A stretch of DNA of 17,854 bases from Candidatus Woesearchaeota archaeon (GCA_013331575.1 DUGD01000003.1:1135-18988); one strand, 5' to 3'. Shown: positions 1-7,204, numbered from the stretch's first letter. Notes: generated by a model from the sequence alone, not told the origin. Program-made: numbers and translations.

Positions 1-2
1 GC

Positions 3-689
3 GTCGCACCGCGCTCGTTCGTCGTGTGGGTGTATGTGCTCTTGGCGCGCATCTTCGGCGTCACTTTCGCACTCAAGTTGATGGAGGGCGGTGAAAGCCG
101 CGCCCAGGACCGTTATGCGCAGGTGCGCGGCATAGAGGGCATCGAGCGTATCATCCGCGACGAACACAAACACGAGGATGCGCTCATCACGCTCCTGCAC
201 GACGAGCGTCTCGAGTATGCCAGCAGCATCGTGCTCGGTCTCAACGACGCGCTCGTTGAACTCACTGGTGCGCTCGCGGGCATGACGCTCGCGTTGCGCG
301 ATGGAACGCTCGTCGCCGTCGCGGGGCTTGTCACCGGCATTGCCGCGTCGTTCTCGATGGCTGCGAGCGGCTATCTTTCAAGTAAAGAGGAGAAGGACTC
401 TCGCAAGAACCCTTTGAAATCGGCGGTGTACACCGGCGTCACGTATCTCATCACCGTCTGCATCCTCATCGCGCCGTACTTCCTGTTTGGCAGTATCTAC
501 GTCGCTCTCGCCATCACTCTCGTGCTCGCGGTGAGCATCATCGCGGCGTACACGTTCTACATCACGACTGCGAAAGAGTTGCGTTTCTGGCCGCGTTTCC
601 TCGAGATGGCAGGGATATCGCTCTCCGTCGCAGCTATCACCTTCTGCATCGGTTGGGCGCTCAATCACTTCCTAGGGATAGGCGCGTAG
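3..689 (+). CDS. VIT1/CCC1-family iron/manganese transporter with ferritin-like N-terminal part (5' end outside window)
   Basis: The frame is open to the left edge, so this is the C-terminal part of a longer protein; the GTG at 24 is not the real start. The first visible segment (LLARIFGVTFALKLMEGGE, then a helix with EHKHED) looks like the end of the ferritin-like domain found in rubrerythrin-VIT1 fusions. It runs into the VIT1 signature (DERLEYASSIVLGLNDALVE) and about five hydrophobic membrane segments up to the stop at 687-689. The family moves Fe2+ or Mn2+ across a membrane, with the ferritin-like part binding metal on the soluble side. The family call is firm. The metal and the transport direction are inferred from the family. 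The missing N-terminus should contain the first iron-binding helices. Confidence 0.85.
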   Translation, partial: VAPRSFVVWVYVLLARIFGVTFALKLMEGGESRAQDRYAQVRGIEGIERIIRDEHKHEDALITLLHDERLEYASSIVLGLNDALVELTGALAGMTLALRDGTLVAVAGLVTGIAASFSMAASGYLSSKEEKDSRKNPLKSAVYTGVTYLITVCILIAPYFLFGSIYVALAITLVLAVSIIAAYTFYITTAKELRFWPRFLEMAGISLSVAAITFCIGWALNHFLGIGA

Positions 690-712
690 CACAGGGTCGA
701 TTGTGTAACTCG

Positions 713-742
713 GATTTCGTAGAACTAGATTTCGTAGAACTG
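713..742. repeat. 15-bp tandem duplication
   Basis: Two adjacent copies of gatttcgtagaact(a/g), at 713-727 and 728-742, match at 14 of 15 positions. They sit in the short spacer between two convergent genes. This is probably replication slippage; no function is apparent. Confidence 0.8.
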
Positions 743-774
743 ATAGGTGTTCGTGCGAATGTGGTGCGGGATCA

Positions 775-1401
775 TCAAGTTTTCCTTGCCAATATCCAGG
801 CTTCGCGCATCAAGTAATGCTCACCTTTCTTGTTCGGCACGCGCGACGTCGTCCATACCAGTTCCTGTAGGATGATGCTCCACCCGGTATATGCCGTGGT
901 GAGGAGCGTATCGTTGCAGATGAAATCGTCGCCGAAACAAGCCCCCGTTATCGGGATGATATGGGCGTGCAGCGCGTCAGGATAGCGTGTTTTCAGCTCT
1001 TCGATGTAGTCGCGCCTATGCGTTGCGGGGATCATCTGGAGCGCCATGCGCGAGAAAATGACGTCGAATGTTTCTTCAGGGAGCTCGCGCATATCTTGTT
1101 CCAGTGCGATAATTGCCGTTTGTCCCTTCGGAAGTTCTTCTGCGTGTTTGCGTAGGTCGGCGATGGCAATGGGCGATATATCCATCGCTGTGACATTGAA
1201 TCCTTTACGGACGAAGAAGAGCGTGTCAGGTCCTTGTCCGCAACCGATATCGAGGAGCCGTGTGCGGCCTATCGCTCCAGTCGTCTTCGTCTTTACATGT
1301 TGGAGTAGAATAAGTGAGAGCGGCGATGGCGATTCTCCCCAGTAGCGATCGTTCTCGTTGTAGAGCGAATCATATCGTTTGCGCATGTCTTTTTCAGTCA
1401 T
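775..1401 (-). CDS. Class I SAM-dependent methyltransferase (TehB-like)
   Basis: The protein is 208 aa. Residues 49-60 (LLDIGCGQGPDT) form motif I of a Rossmann methyltransferase; an acidic residue ends strand 2 (TAMDIS, 71-76), and FDVIFSRMALQMIP (112-125) is the motif IV/V region. The N-terminal YWGESPSPLS resembles tellurite-resistance (TehB) and related small-molecule methyltransferases, but the substrate cannot be read from sequence. ATG at 1399-1401 is the start. The gene lies just beyond the distal copy of the tRNA-derived direct repeat. Before the insertion it would have begun 33 nt after the tRNA 3' end. A TATA-like sequence inside the insertion (about 1465-1474) now points towards it. 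Confidence 0.8.
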   Translation of the reverse strand: MTEKDMRKRYDSLYNENDRYWGESPSPLSLILLQHVKTKTTGAIGRTRLLDIGCGQGPDTLFFVRKGFNVTAMDISPIAIADLRKHAEELPKGQTAIIALEQDMRELPEETFDVIFSRMALQMIPATHRRDYIEELKTRYPDALHAHIIPITGACFGDDFICNDTLLTTAYTGWSIILQELVWTTSRVPNKKGEHYLMREAWILARKT

Positions 1402-1429
1402 TTTGCTGAAGAATGCGGTTGGGTAGAAA

Positions 1430-1455
1430 AAAGTAGCGGGGGGTAGATTTGAACT
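1430..1455 (-). repeat. Distal att-like direct repeat (copy of tRNA-Met 3' end)
   Basis: These 26 bp are identical to 2277-2302. They contain the last 21 nt of the initiator tRNA (part of the T arm plus the 3' acceptor strand) and 5 nt beyond it. Similarity stops at 1456. On the minus strand the copy runs directly into T6 (1427-1432), which looks like the original tRNA terminator. The intact tRNA copy now lacks that run. Confidence 0.9.
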
Positions 1456-1464
1456 GGAGGCCCC

Positions 1465-1474
1465 TATTATAAAG
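1465..1474 (-). promoter_or_regulatory. TATA-like box facing the methyltransferase gene
   Basis: The plus strand reads tattataaag, an AT-rich TATA-like box on either strand. Read leftwards, initiation about 25 nt on would give a leader of about 40 nt before the ATG at 1401. It lies inside the insertion, so the element may have supplied a replacement promoter. Confidence 0.35.
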
Positions 1475-1496
1475 GAAAGTTACGGATGTTTATCCA

Positions 1497-2273
1497 CTAT
1501 TTGTGTTTCTTTCTTTTTTCATGAATGTATTCTACTGATGAACATAAGAGATAAATCACACCAATCCATGCTATTACGAATATTGCTTCCTTTATTCTTC
1601 TTTCCCACTTAACACTCTGAGCGTATACTTTTATGTCACTATTTACATCAACACATGATTGACTCGATCCATCTAAGAAGCATCCGAATTGTGACGATGA
1701 ATTGTTATCCGTCCACGAGAATGTAATTTGACTGATGCCTATTCGTCTTGCTCCTTCTTTTCCCAGTGTTTTTTCCATATCTACAGAACCAATCAGCATG
1801 ATGGTATAGGTATATGAGCTATCTATGCTCGCAGGTATACAAAGGGGTTCTGAGGATGTCAAATTAAAATTTTTTCCGTCGCTAAAATTAATGCTTGTCA
1901 CCACTTCGATCGGAGAACTTAAATTTCCGGGATAAATAAAGGAAGAGTTGTGGTTTTCAAAACAAACATCATAATATCGAAAATCGAGGGGGACGGAAAG
2001 AATACCATTTATGCTATTTTCCCAGGTGGGTTTGCGAAACTCTTCTAAATCTATTTCCCACACAGTCCGATTATTCTGCGTTTCACTTTTTAGAGGGAGA
2101 ACAGTTTTTGACTCCCATATATGGGCTGCAAGAATTACGGGAACGACATAGAAAAATATGATTAGTATTGGTATCTTCCATACGTCCAGAAACCGCAATA
2201 TTCTTTTCCATGCATCCTTGGCCCTAGTTCCAAACCATACAGCCATTGACTTAACTGCAGCTAATAGAGTCAT
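1497..2273 (-). CDS. Membrane-anchored, sequon-rich surface protein carried by the insertion
   Basis: This 258-aa protein belongs to no family I recognise. It has a basic N-terminus, a hydrophobic segment at about 33-51 (IPILIIFFYVVPVILAAHI) and an extracellular-looking domain of about 170 aa. A second hydrophobic segment near 230-246 is followed by a Lys/Arg-rich tail. The middle domain holds several N-X-S/T sequons (NRT, NSS, NLS, NFS, NLT and NSS) and four cysteines that could pair as two disulfides, as expected for a glycosylated surface protein. Codons are A/T-rich, unlike neighbouring genes. The ATG lies 8 nt after the tRNA 3' end on the same strand, and the tRNA has lost its T-run. Expression by read-through from the tRNA promoter is therefore plausible. 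Confidence 0.65.
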   Translation of the reverse strand: MTLLAAVKSMAVWFGTRAKDAWKRILRFLDVWKIPILIIFFYVVPVILAAHIWESKTVLPLKSETQNNRTVWEIDLEEFRKPTWENSINGILSVPLDFRYYDVCFENHNSSFIYPGNLSSPIEVVTSINFSDGKNFNLTSSEPLCIPASIDSSYTYTIMLIGSVDMEKTLGKEGARRIGISQITFSWTDNNSSSQFGCFLDGSSQSCVDVNSDIKVYAQSVKWERRIKEAIFVIAWIGVIYLLCSSVEYIHEKRKKHK

Positions 2274-2276
2274 ATG

Positions 2277-2302
2277 AAAGTAGCGGGGGGTAGATTTGAA
2301 CT
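2277..2302 (-). repeat. tRNA-proximal att-like direct repeat
   Basis: This is the second copy of the 26-bp repeat at 1430-1455. Here it is part of the intact initiator tRNA (3' acceptor strand, T loop and one side of the T stem) plus 5 nt of flank. Confidence 0.9.
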
Positions 2303-2355
2303 ACCGACCTCCGGGTTATGAGCCCGGCGGGCACTCCTGGCTGCCCTACCCCGCT
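2282..2355 (-). tRNA. Initiator tRNA-Met (CAT)
   Basis: The 74-nt cloverleaf reads on the minus strand. The acceptor is AGCGGGG/CCCCGCT, giving A1:U72. The anticodon stem-loop is CCGGGCTCATAACCCGG, with anticodon CAT and the GGG/CCC pairs typical of initiators. The T stem is GGTAG/CTACC. CCA is not encoded. Its 3' end is the target of the adjacent insertion. Confidence 0.95.
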
Positions 2356-2377
2356 GTAGTCGAGAACCTGAGGACCG

Positions 2378-2386
2378 TTTAAATAT
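2378..2386 (-). promoter_or_regulatory. TATA box of tRNA-Met
   Basis: The plus-strand sequence tttaaatat (minus: atatttaaa) is centred about 27 nt upstream of the tRNA 5' end, where an archaeal TATA box should be. It may also drive the inserted ORF by read-through. Confidence 0.75.
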
Positions 2387-2565
2387 GTTTGGGTGGTGAA
2401 TTGTGGCGGTGCGCGTGATTGCTGCGTTTGAGGTACGTGGTGTGACGATGTTGTGAGCGCGACGGTGTTAAGACCACAATATACTTCGGCTCTATTGCGG
2501 ATTGTTTGTGCCGCTTCGATGATGCTGGTTATTCCGGTGGGTGTGTGCTGGACACGAAGATTGAT

Positions 2566-3201
2566 TCAGAATCCTATTTTGTTCCGGGCAGGTGCATAGT
2601 TTTTGTACTTGCTGCGGAGAGATGCTATTGTGTCATCATACGCGTTGAGCTTGCTATTGATGATGCTTACTTCGGCGGTGATCGCGCGTGCACGATCATC
2701 TATGTGGAGGATTGTATCGTGCCTATCGCGTTCTTGAAGCGCAATGACGCCGGCTTCTGTGACCATGAGCCGTTGGGCTTGCTGTGCCGTCTCATGTATG
2801 AGCGGTCCTAACCTCTTCTCGGTCTTCGTTAGCATGATGAGCAGCGTGATGATTTTCTCCGGCATACTCTCGCGGCGCATGTTCTCGTTAATGAGGTCTC
2901 TCGCTGTCCTGTCATGCTCTTCACTGAGTTCTCGTATCTCGTGCATGCGGCGTTCGAGAATCTTGAGATTGTGTTCCATATCCTCGAGTTTGCGCAGTTC
3001 GTTCCTGAGGCTATCTTCCGCTTTGCACACTTCGATCTTCTGCGCGTGTATCGTCTCCTCCGCCTGTTTGGCGTTTTCCTCGACTGCATTGAACCCTATC
3101 GCCATGCGTTCTTCTGCCGGTTCGGTCCTTATATATTTTGCGTCGTTCTCGATGATGGGTTGTGTTGCTCGAGGGTAGTCTTCCAGTGGCGGGGCGGTCA
3201 T
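2566..3201 (-). CDS. Coiled-coil protein of unknown function
   Basis: The protein is 211 aa and not recognised. Residues from about 30 to 105 are rich in E, K, R and heptad-spaced L/I (for example LRNELRKLEDMEHNLKILERRM), predicting a long coiled coil. A second helical stretch covers about 130-200. No signal peptide or membrane segment is visible. It is divergent from metK. The ATG is at 3199-3201, with an AT-rich stretch (about 3228-3238) upstream and only a weak GAGG touching the start. The call rests on the coiled-coil character and on being the longest sensible frame here. Confidence 0.6.
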   Translation of the reverse strand: MTAPPLEDYPRATQPIIENDAKYIRTEPAEERMAIGFNAVEENAKQAEETIHAQKIEVCKAEDSLRNELRKLEDMEHNLKILERRMHEIRELSEEHDRTARDLINENMRRESMPEKIITLLIMLTKTEKRLGPLIHETAQQAQRLMVTEAGVIALQERDRHDTILHIDDRARAITAEVSIINSKLNAYDDTIASLRSKYKNYAPARNKIGF

Positions 3202-3249
3202 CCTCTATCGAGTGACGTTATTCTCTTCGGAATAATAGTATCATGAGTG

Positions 3250-3287
3250 TTTATATCGGATTGCGGCGTCAATCCGTGCATCGAGGT
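3250..3287 (+). promoter_or_regulatory. metK promoter, possible operator and ribosome binding site
   Basis: A TATA box (tttatatc, 3250-3257) predicts transcription from about 3278. A Shine-Dalgarno sequence gaggtg (3282-3287) lies 9 nt before the ATG at 3297. Between TATA box and start site is a perfect inverted repeat, GGATTG-6 nt-CAATCC (3258-3275), well placed for a repressor. The TATA position excludes the upstream in-frame ATG at 3243. Confidence 0.6.
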
Positions 3288-3296
3288 GCAATCATC

Positions 3297-4472
3297 ATGG
3301 TAAAGACTTGGATAACGAGCGAGAGCGTCACCGAAGGACATCCTGACAAGATATGCGATCAGGTCAGCGATGCGATACTGGATGCGCATCTCGCGCAGGA
3401 TGCTGACGCGCGTGTCGCGGTCGAGACGATAACGACGACGGGGTTGGTGCTGGTCGCGGGAGAGGTGACGAGCCGTGCCGTTGTCGATTACCAGCGGATA
3501 GTCCGTGATACGTTGCGCCGGATAGGCTACACCGATCCATCCTTCGGCATCGATGCCGATGACGCTTCTGTCCTCGTCGCAATCCATTCGCAAAGTCCCG
3601 ATATCGCGCAAGGAGTCGATGCGAGCGATGCGCATGAACAAGGCGCTGGCGACCAAGGGATCATGTACGGTTACGCGACCGAGGAGACCGATGAGCTCCT
3701 GCCGCTCCCCATAGTGCTCGCTCATCGTTTGGCGAAACGCCTCGCCGATGTGCGCAAGAACCGTATCATACCCTATCTCGGTCCCGATGGAAAATCGCAG
3801 GTGAGCATCGAGTACGACGACGGAACCCCCGTTCGCGCGAGCGCTATCGTCGTGAGCTGCCAGCACAGGGAGGATGTCCCTATCGACGTGCTACGCGATG
3901 AGATACTACGTTCCGTCATCATACCTATCTGCGGTGAATGGCTCGATGACAATACTGACATTTTCATCAATCCGACCGGTCGTTTCGTCATCGGCGGACC
4001 GCAAGGCGATACCGGCGTCACGGGACGCAAGATTATCGTCGATACATACGGTGGTGTCGGACGGCATGGCGGCGGAGCGTTCTCCGGCAAGGACCCGAGC
4101 AAGGTGGACCGCAGCGCCGCATATGCCGCACGATGGGTCGCGAAGAATGTGGTCGCAGCAGGTCTCGCTCGTCGTTGCGAGGTGCAAGTGAGTTACGCTA
4201 TCGGTGTGGCCCGTCCGACGAGCATACATATCGATACGTTCGGGACCGCCACCATCCCCGAGTCCGAGATAGCGCGTATCGTGCGTGATACTTTCGATCT
4301 CCGTCCCCGGGCGATCATCGAGAAACTCGCGCTCAAGCGACCGATATACTCGAAGACCGCGAGCTATGGCCATTTCGGGCGTAATGATGCCGATTTCACA
4401 TGGGAGGATACCGCGTTCGCTTCGAGGCTCCGACTGAGCGCTGAAGTATTGCGCGCAACAACGTGTCCGTGA
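3297..4472 (+). CDS. metK: S-adenosylmethionine synthetase, bacterial type
   Basis: This 391-aa protein makes SAM from methionine and ATP. It matches the bacterial/eukaryotic MetK family along its whole length. It has [16 protein letters not shown] at the N-terminus (ATP-binding His in GHPDK), [15 protein letters not shown] in the substrate loop region, and [18 protein letters not shown]. These are followed by [19 protein letters not shown] and a C-terminal YGHFGRND. Most archaea use a distinct, highly diverged SAM synthetase instead, so the gene was probably acquired from bacteria or is typical of this lineage. The start was chosen from the TATA box and the gaggtg site upstream. The product would supply SAM to the two methyltransferases in this window, among many other enzymes. 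Confidence 0.95.
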   Translation: MVKTWITSESVTEGHPDKICDQVSDAILDAHLAQDADARVAVETITTTGLVLVAGEVTSRAVVDYQRIVRDTLRRIGYTDPSFGIDADDASVLVAIHSQSPDIAQGVDASDAHEQGAGDQGIMYGYATEETDELLPLPIVLAHRLAKRLADVRKNRIIPYLGPDGKSQVSIEYDDGTPVRASAIVVSCQHREDVPIDVLRDEILRSVIIPICGEWLDDNTDIFINPTGRFVIGGPQGDTGVTGRKIIVDTYGGVGRHGGGAFSGKDPSKVDRSAAYAARWVAKNVVAAGLARRCEVQVSYAIGVARPTSIHIDTFGTATIPESEIARIVRDTFDLRPRAIIEKLALKRPIYSKTASYGHFGRNDADFTWEDTAFASRLRLSAEVLRATTCP

Positions 4473-4585
4473 TCGGAATGATTGTATGGTTGTATGGATT
4501 AGCGCAGTATTGCGTGTTAGCGTGTGGTGCGGCTGAGCGTGCGATTCGTGGAGCTGCTAGTCGCGTGGTGGGTCGGAACTACTGA

Positions 4586-5143
4586 TCACAGATGTTTCCA
4601 CGATGCGACTTTGAGCATGTCAGACCGTGTGACGACGCCCGCTATGCCTTTCTCGCCGCGCACGAGCACTATCGATACATGCTCTAGAAGGCGTATGGCT
4701 GTCGGTAGCGGTGTGTTCGCGGGGAGTATAGGAGGGGCATCTTGCATCACGTCGCTGGCCTTGAGATCAGCGACCGGATTCCCGTCGGCCATTGCTTTGA
4801 GGATGTCCTGTTCGGTTATGAGCCCGGCTACGTGCTTTCCATCCATGACTGGCACTTGCGATATCCCTAGGCTGCGCATCCGTTTGATGAGATGGAGTAA
4901 TGGCTCTTTCATCGTGGCCGCGGCGATGCCGTGATGCATGACTTCCATAATGGTGCGTTGCGTGCCGTGCTCGAGCCGAGCGATTGTCTCCTCTATCCGT
5001 ATTACGGTCGAGTATTTCGGGTCGAGCTTGCCGGATTCTATCTTCGTGACAAGCGATTGGCTCACGCCCGCTTGCTTCGCGAATGCCGTCTGCGTGAGGC
5101 CGAGCTGGAGCCTCGTGCGCTTGAGCATGGATATATCGAACAT
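4586..5143 (-). CDS. HTH (XRE)-CBS pair transcriptional regulator
   Basis: The protein is 185 aa. Residues 6-60 are a Cro/C1-type helix-turn-helix (LKRTRLQLGLTQTAFAKQAG, then VSQSLVTKIESGKLDP). Two CBS domains follow, at about 66-120 (SQVPVMDGKHVAGLITEQDI) and 130-183 (ASDVMQDAPPILPANTPLP, then GIAGVVTRSDML). CBS pairs usually bind adenosyl ligands such as AMP, ATP or SAM, so a ligand-controlled repressor is likely. The metK neighbour makes a SAM link tempting, but nothing in the sequence proves it. The ATG at 5141-5143 lies about 24 nt from a TATA-like attcttaaa (about 5164-5172, minus strand), so the mRNA is probably leaderless. Confidence 0.9.
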   Translation of the reverse strand: MFDISMLKRTRLQLGLTQTAFAKQAGVSQSLVTKIESGKLDPKYSTVIRIEETIARLEHGTQRTIMEVMHHGIAAATMKEPLLHLIKRMRSLGISQVPVMDGKHVAGLITEQDILKAMADGNPVADLKASDVMQDAPPILPANTPLPTAIRLLEHVSIVLVRGEKGIAGVVTRSDMLKVASWKHL

Positions 5144-5244
5144 CCTGTTCGACAGCGGTATTCCTTTAAGAATATTTTGGTGATTTCGATAGTGTTATTT
5201 GGCGTTACTGCCGGATAGCATCCGCTCTCATTATTTGGAAGAAC

Positions 5245-5316
5245 GTCCCCGCCCGGATTTGAACCGGGGACCTCGTGGTTAACAGCCACGCGCTCTAACC
5301 GCTGAGCTACAGGGAC
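5245..5316 (-). tRNA. tRNA-Asn (GTT)
   Basis: The 72-nt cloverleaf on the minus strand has acceptor GTCCCTG/CGGGGAC (with one G-T pair), D arm TAGCTCAGCGGTTAGAGC, anticodon stem-loop GTGGCTGTTAACCAC (anticodon GTT), and T arm CCCCGGTTCAAATCCGGG. CCA is not encoded. Confidence 0.96.
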
Positions 5317-5347
5317 TTCGGTATGCGTCTGCTGGACCCGAGGGCTG

Positions 5348-5355
5348 TTTAAATA
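5348..5355 (-). promoter_or_regulatory. TATA box of tRNA-Asn
   Basis: The sequence tttaaata (tatttaaa on the minus strand) is centred about 35 nt upstream of the mature tRNA 5' end, implying a short 5' leader of about 10 nt. Confidence 0.65.
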
Positions 5356-5359
5356 GTTT

Positions 5360-5438
5360 TCTGGCCGTTCTCAGCCGTCTCCGACGAGGTGTCATGTTCT
5401 CTCTCTGGCGCAATGTCACCCTTGGCCAGACTGCCGTC
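5360..5438. other. Hairpin-rich spacer with a 12-nt match to the repeated element
   Basis: TCTGGCC (5360-5366) and GGCCAGA (5424-5430) form a 7-bp inverted repeat. The 12-mer cagactgccgtc at 5427-5438 is identical to the left arm of the hairpin at 15149-15160 and, inverted, to 8914-8925. The matching right arm is missing here. It may be a degenerate relative of those elements; the evidence is weak. Confidence 0.35.
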
Positions 5439-5479
5439 CGGGCCGTACGTCGGACCACAGGTCAGCGCCGGTAAACGCT

Positions 5480-5487
5480 TTTATATG
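5480..5487 (+). promoter_or_regulatory. TATA box of the RecA1-less Hel308 gene
   Basis: The sequence tttatatg is centred about 25 nt before the ATG at 5508, predicting a leaderless mRNA. It shows that the shortened helicase gene has its own promoter and begins where it appears to begin. Confidence 0.7.
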
Positions 5488-5507
5488 ATGACGCTGCACG
5501 CACCGAG

Positions 5508-7160
5508 ATGCCACACACATTCGAGCTTCCGCAATCATACCCTGATGCGGCGCTCGCCATAGCGATGGACACTATCGTGCGGGACAAGCAAGCGCTTGTC
5601 TTCTGTAGCACGAAGAAAGGTGCGGAGAGCCAAGCGGAGAAGATAGCGCAGAAGGTCAAGATCAAAGGGGCCTCGCAGGCGGATGCTGCACAGGTGGGTG
5701 TCGCGCGCGAGGCTGTCTTGGCGGAGATAGCGCAGTCCATACTCGACGCCGTGAACTCCCCCACGAAGCAGTGCACCCGTCTCGCCGCGTGCGTACGCAA
5801 AGGCGTCGCGTTCCACCATAGCGGTCTCGCCTCGAAGCAACGCGAGATCGTCGAGACTCGTTTCCGCGACGGCACGATCAGCGTGATATGCGCCACACCG
5901 ACGCTTGCCATGGGTATGGACTTGCCCGCGTTCCGCAGTGTCATACGCGACCTCAAACGCTTCAACAAGGGGACGAGCTGGGGCATGTCCGAGATACCGG
6001 TGCTCGAGTACGAGCAGATGGCGGGCCGTGCCGGGCGACCGGGTAAGGAGACTGCAGGCGAGGCCATCTGCATCGCCGAGACTGAAAGCGAGCGGGATCG
6101 CATTGTCGAGCGTTACCTGCTCGGCGACCCTGAGGAGATCCACAGCAAGCTCGCGGTCGAGCCGGTGCTGCGCACATACGTCCTCTCGCTTATAGCGTCG
6201 GGCTATGTGCATGATGTTGAAGAACTCTACGCGTTCTTCGACGGGACATTCTATGCGTGGCAGTACGGCGACACCGATAGGCTCCATGAGATACTCGACA
6301 GGATGGTGCGGTTGCTTTCGGATTGGGGTTTCGTCGAAGCGCCTGCTGGCGGGTACGATCGTGGCGTCGGCGGTGGTTTCGTCGTCGCTAGCGACATGGC
6401 GGCCGGCGTATTGCGCTCAACGCCTGTCGGGCAACGAGTGGCGCAGCTCTATATCGACCCGTACACCGCGCACCACCTCATCGTCTCGCTCGAGCACGCC
6501 CTCGCGGCCGGTCTGCAGGTCGATGGTTTCGCGCTCTTGCATCTGCTTTCCACCACGCTCGAGATGCGACCTCTCCCTTCTGTGAAGCAGTCTGAGCTCG
6601 ACGATATCGATCGATTGGTGGTGGAGCGCGAGGATGCTCTTATCGTGAAATCTCCGTCGATATACTCGCACGAGTACGAAGAGTACTTGCAATCGATAAA
6701 GGTCGCTGCATTCCTGGAGGGGTGGATCGAAGAGTTAGGCGAAGATGTGTTGCTCGAGAGTTTCGGTGTGACGCCGGGAGATCTCCAAGCGAAGCGCACG
6801 ACTGCCGATTGGCTGCTCTATTCTCTCGTCGAGCTATCGAAATTGGAAGGGTGGCATTCTCTCATCGCCGGTCTCGAGCGGATGCGCGTCCGTTTGGAGT
6901 ACGGCGCGAAAGAGGAACTGCTCGCGCTCCTGCGTCTCAAGGGAATCGGCCGCGTGCGCGCGCGAAAGCTCGTGCACAACGGCGTAAGATCGATCGAAGA
7001 TGTGAGGCGCATCGATGCGACTCATCTCAAGATGTTGTTAGGCGAAAAAATGGCCATAGACCTGAAATCGCAAGTGGGGCAGGAGATAGCTCCTTCGAAG
7101 ATCGTTGTTGCGCCTAACAAGCGGAAAGGACAGGTGAATCTCGGCGATTTCGGTGAATGA
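5508..7160 (+). CDS. Hel308/Ski2-like helicase lacking the first RecA domain (C-terminal half)
   Basis: This 550-aa protein lines up with Hel308 from just before motif IV to the C-terminus. It contains ALVFCSTKKGAES (29-41, motif IV), AFHHSGL (101-107), VICATPTLAMGMDLPA (126-141, motif V) and QMAGRAGR (170-177, motif VI). These are followed by the winged helix, the ratchet domain and a helix-hairpin-helix (LLRLKGIGRVRARKL, 474-488). Full Hel308 is about 700-750 aa. The missing N-terminal 200 or so residues are RecA1, with Walker A and DExH, so this polypeptide cannot be a helicase alone. The cut is at the domain boundary, the frame is intact and a TATA box precedes the ATG. This suggests a split gene whose RecA1 half lies elsewhere, or a specialised non-ATPase paralogue. 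No Walker A motif occurs in this window. The C-terminus (QVNLGDFG, 542-549) resembles a PCNA-interacting box. Confidence 0.88.
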   Translation: MPHTFELPQSYPDAALAIAMDTIVRDKQALVFCSTKKGAESQAEKIAQKVKIKGASQADAAQVGVAREAVLAEIAQSILDAVNSPTKQCTRLAACVRKGVAFHHSGLASKQREIVETRFRDGTISVICATPTLAMGMDLPAFRSVIRDLKRFNKGTSWGMSEIPVLEYEQMAGRAGRPGKETAGEAICIAETESERDRIVERYLLGDPEEIHSKLAVEPVLRTYVLSLIASGYVHDVEELYAFFDGTFYAWQYGDTDRLHEILDRMVRLLSDWGFVEAPAGGYDRGVGGGFVVASDMAAGVLRSTPVGQRVAQLYIDPYTAHHLIVSLEHALAAGLQVDGFALLHLLSTTLEMRPLPSVKQSELDDIDRLVVEREDALIVKSPSIYSHEYEEYLQSIKVAAFLEGWIEELGEDVLLESFGVTPGDLQAKRTTADWLLYSLVELSKLEGWHSLIAGLERMRVRLEYGAKEELLALLRLKGIGRVRARKLVHNGVRSIEDVRRIDATHLKMLLGEKMAIDLKSQVGQEIAPSKIVVAPNKRKGQVNLGDFGE

Positions 7161-7204
7161 GAGCGCGTGACTGGAGCGATATCGTCGGAATTCCCGCGCC
7201 GCGG

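Larger units (their letters stand above)
1430..2302 (-). mobile_element. Small tRNA-targeted integrated element or its remnant
   Basis: A perfect 26-bp direct repeat (1430-1455 and 2277-2302) brackets a stretch visibly richer in A+T than its neighbours, holding one ORF. The repeat is the 3' end of initiator tRNA-Met, the classic target of tyrosine-recombinase elements; the tRNA remains whole and the partial copy lies at the far end. Recombination between the repeats would release 847 bp. No integrase or replication gene is present, so this is either a decayed element or a minimal cargo unit moved by a recombinase supplied elsewhere. Confidence 0.75.

Noticed and set aside
713..742. CRISPR-like repeats
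   Set aside because: Only two adjacent 15-bp copies without spacers; no CRISPR array or cas gene anywhere in the window.
1430..2302. Second degenerate tRNA gene at the distal repeat
   Set aside because: Similarity ends abruptly after 26 bp, with no anticodon or D arm, so it is a repeat of the 3' end only.
3198..3866. Long minus-strand ORF opposite metK (222 aa)
   Set aside because: It lies wholly over a well-conserved metK frame; its sequence has no domain and is a shadow of the GC-rich codon pattern.
5535..6287. Minus-strand ORFs opposite the Hel308 gene (250 aa and others)
   Set aside because: They are antisense to conserved helicase motifs; composition (Arg/Ala/Leu/His-rich) is typical of shadow frames.
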